A DNA stretch of 9,348 nucleotides from Holophagaceae bacterium (GTDB lineage: Bacteria; Acidobacteriota; Holophagae; Holophagales; Holophagaceae): the NCBI GenBank assembly GCA_003158505.1, contig PMJK01000086.1, forward strand, positions 11,168 to 20,515, read 5' to 3'. Of the stretch, positions 7,941 to 9,348 are shown one piece after another (position 1 is the first letter of the stretch; every line of letters begins with the position of its first letter). The notes under the pieces are model-generated. The model made no database searches, had not been told where the DNA came from, and saw only the letters and a program-made list of their open reading frames with translations. Position numbers and translations under genes: made by a program.

Positions 7941-8284
7941 TGGACCTCCAGGAATTCACCCAACTCACCCTCGCGGTGCTGGAGGACCAGGGTACGGCGG
8001 CCTATGCACCCACGATCATCGCGGACGAAACCGTCCAGGTGATCCAGGGCATTCCCGCCGGGCTGGATCCTCGGGAGGCCCTTCAGGAGACGGCCCTGCG
8101 GCTCGGCCTTGAACAGTCCGACTTCTTCTTCGGCGTGAGATCCGGTCCCGGCGAGATCACCACGGGGTTCCACACGGCCGTCGACACTCGGTTCCAGCTC
8201 ATATCTGAAATGCGTCAGGGCTTCGTCGTGTCGGATCTGGAGGACTGCGCCTGGTGGACCCTGGGGCAAGGCCGGGATCAGTAG
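7940..8284 (+). CDS. Small protein of unknown function, coupled to gltX
   Basis: I do not recognise this family. The protein has 114 residues and is soluble and rather acidic, with no signal peptide or membrane segment. It reads as an alpha/beta mix: an N-terminal helix (2-17), a strand-like TVQVIQGI (31-38), a helix DPREALQETALRLGL (43-57), then FFFGVRSG and a C-terminal WW (105-106). Its ATG overlaps the gltX stop in the arrangement TGATG, so its translation is probably coupled to gltX. A longer in-frame start at 7931 (GTG) is possible but less likely. Base composition and codon use look like the neighbours, so I take it to be a real gene. The context would suit a housekeeping role beside gltX and proC, but no function is claimed. 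Confidence 0.78.
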   Translation: MDLQEFTQLTLAVLEDQGTAAYAPTIIADETVQVIQGIPAGLDPREALQETALRLGLEQSDFFFGVRSGPGEITTGFHTAVDTRFQLISEMRQGFVVSDLEDCAWWTLGQGRDQ

Positions 8285-8291
8285 GGTTTGT

Positions 8292-8306
8292 CCCCAGTGG
8301 GGTTTT
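8292..8306 (+). terminator. Weak possible terminator between the small gene and proC
   Basis: CCCC (8292-8295) and GGGG (8299-8302) form a 4-bp stem with loop AGT, followed directly by TTTT and then GTTATG. The stem is short, so termination would be partial at best. The 52-nt gap to proC may instead be read through, keeping proC in the gltX operon. No convincing promoter was found here. Confidence 0.3.
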
Positions 8307-8336
8307 GTTATGAACTCTTAATCTAAGGGAGCAGCC

Positions 8337-9152
8337 ATGAGCCATCATCCCAAGCTTGCCATCCTCGGCTTCGGCACCATGGGGCAGGCCATCTGTGCCG
8401 GCCTGGTGGAGGCCTCGGGCTATCCGGCTGGTCTCATCCACGCAGTCGACATCCATCCGTCCGCCATGAAGGCCAGGGCCGAAGCCCTCGGCATCAGGCT
8501 TTCCAAGGAAGTGGAGACCGCGGTGAAGGAGGCCGAGGTTGTGCTGCTCTGCGTGAAGCCCAAGGAACTGAAGGGCCTGCTATCGGAGCTCACGGCGGCG
8601 GGGGCGCTGGATCACAAGCCCCTGGTCGTATCCATCGCCGCAGGCACCAACCTCGCCTTCCTCGATGAGCACACGCCAGAGGGCACGCCCCTGATCCGGG
8701 CCATGCCCAACACCCCCTGCTCCATCCGCAAGGGGATGGTGGTGCTGTCCCCCGGGAAGGGCGTCACCGAGGCCCAACTGGCCATAGCCCGCGCCCTCTT
8801 CGAGCCCCTGGGCCGGGTCATGGACCTGGACGAAAAGCACATGGATGCCGTGACCGGCCTCAGCGCCAGCGGCCCCGCCTTCATGTTCGTGATCCTGGAA
8901 TCCCTGGCGGAGGGCGGCGTCCAGTGCGGCCTGCCTCGGGCCGTGGCCACGGAACTGGCGGCTCAGATGACCCTGGGGGCCGCTTCCATGGTGCTGGAAA
9001 CCGGCAAACACCCCGCCGCCCTCAAGGACGAGGTCACCACCCCCGCCGGCTGCACCATCGCCGGCCTGATGGTCCTGGAGGACGGCCGCATCCGCTCCGT
9101 GGTTGCCCGGGGCATCGAGCGCGCCACCCAGGTGGCGGCGGGGCTGGGCTGA
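8337..9152 (+). CDS. proC: Pyrroline-5-carboxylate reductase
   Basis: Cytosolic enzyme for the last step of proline synthesis: it reduces 1-pyrroline-5-carboxylate with NAD(P)H. Length is 271 residues, normal for the family. The N-terminal Rossmann fold opens with LAILGFGTMGQAI (7-19). CVKP (72-75) and VVSIAAGTNLAFL (97-109) follow, then RAMPNTP (121-127). The C-terminal dimer domain carries VTGLSASGPAF (172-182) and the hallmark KDEVTTPAGCTIAGL (230-244). ATG 8337 has AAGGGAG about 6 nt upstream. The gene lies 52 nt after the small unknown gene and 58 nt before glnS, all on the same strand, so it may belong to one transcript. No anomalies were seen. Confidence 0.96.
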   Translation: MSHHPKLAILGFGTMGQAICAGLVEASGYPAGLIHAVDIHPSAMKARAEALGIRLSKEVETAVKEAEVVLLCVKPKELKGLLSELTAAGALDHKPLVVSIAAGTNLAFLDEHTPEGTPLIRAMPNTPCSIRKGMVVLSPGKGVTEAQLAIARALFEPLGRVMDLDEKHMDAVTGLSASGPAFMFVILESLAEGGVQCGLPRAVATELAAQMTLGAASMVLETGKHPAALKDEVTTPAGCTIAGLMVLEDGRIRSVVARGIERATQVAAGLG

Positions 9153-9210
9153 GCATTATCAAGAACGGGAGGTACCGGGTATCTTGGAGCTTTGCATCCT
9201 GTGAGCCCTG

Positions 9211-9348
9211 ATGTCTGCTGAACTGCCCATACCTGAATCCAAGAGCCTCCACTTCATCGAGGAGATCATCGAGGCCGATCGCGCTTCGGGCAAGCATGGG
9301 GGGCGGGTTCTCACCCGGTTCCCACCCGAGCCCAACGGCTACCTGCAC
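9211..9348 (+). CDS. glnS: Glutaminyl-tRNA synthetase, N terminus (3' end outside window)
   Basis: Only the first 46 residues are visible. They contain HFIEEIIEAD (14-23), GKHGGRV (27-33) and TRFPPEPNGYLH (35-46), the start of the class I HIGH motif in its GlnRS form, normally continuing IGHAKS. The PPEPNGYLH form fits GlnRS rather than bacterial GluRS, which reads APSPTG. The enzyme charges tRNA-Gln directly with glutamine. ATG 9211 fits the family N terminus; its ribosome-binding site is weak (GTGAG, 5 nt upstream). The 58-nt gap after proC contains no terminator hairpin, so co-transcription with proC is possible. Confidence 0.9.
   Translation, partial: MSAELPIPESKSLHFIEEIIEADRASGKHGGRVLTRFPPEPNGYLH

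Overview
The window is GC-rich, densely coded bacterial DNA of chromosomal housekeeping character. It carries an MglA-type GTPase, two FHA-domain signalling proteins, a class III cyclase, and both glutamyl- and glutaminyl-tRNA synthetase genes. This mix suggests Acidobacteriota (Holophagae/Geothrix-like) or a deltaproteobacterial relative. That placement is inference from gene content and codon style only. No phage, transposase, CRISPR array, tRNA or rRNA gene was seen.

Layout. Positions 1-1067 (-) hold most of rimO (ribosomal protein S12 methylthiotransferase), cut off at the left edge. Divergent from it, 1150-2769 (+) encodes an FHA-GAF-adenylate cyclase of class IIIb type. A 339-base gap (2770-3108) follows; it has no convincing gene but many inverted repeats. 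Then come a small four-helix membrane protein (3109-3549, +) and, convergent with it, dcd (dCTP deaminase, 3559-4086, -). Upstream of dcd on the same strand lies an FHA-RDD membrane protein (4148-5278, -), separated from dcd by a perfect 13-bp terminator-like hairpin. Divergent from that gene is mglA (5414-6280, +), with an unusual C-terminal tail of about 90 residues. It ends at an intrinsic terminator, which is followed by a second perfect hairpin. The right third is one co-directional run: gltX (6390-7940), a translationally coupled small unknown gene (7940-8284), proC (8337-9152), and the start of glnS (9211 onward, cut at the right edge).

How the genes relate. The left and middle parts are a signalling neighbourhood: FHA domains read phospho-threonine, the cyclase would make cAMP, and the MglA GTPase normally sets cell polarity or controls type IV pili and gliding. 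The FHA-RDD and mglA genes share one divergent promoter region. The right part is a glutamate-family group: Glu-tRNA charging, the last step of proline synthesis from glutamate, and Gln-tRNA charging.

Most notable points: (1) gltX appears to contain an in-frame insertion of about 27 codons made almost entirely of small palindromes; (2) the MglA tail ends in a basic/hydrophobic motif; (3) the cyclase has a class IIIb Lys/Thr substrate pair; (4) a strong hairpin sits only 14 nt ahead of dcd; (5) the 2770-3108 gap is rich in inverted repeats. I do not see a clearly new multi-gene defence or metabolic system here.
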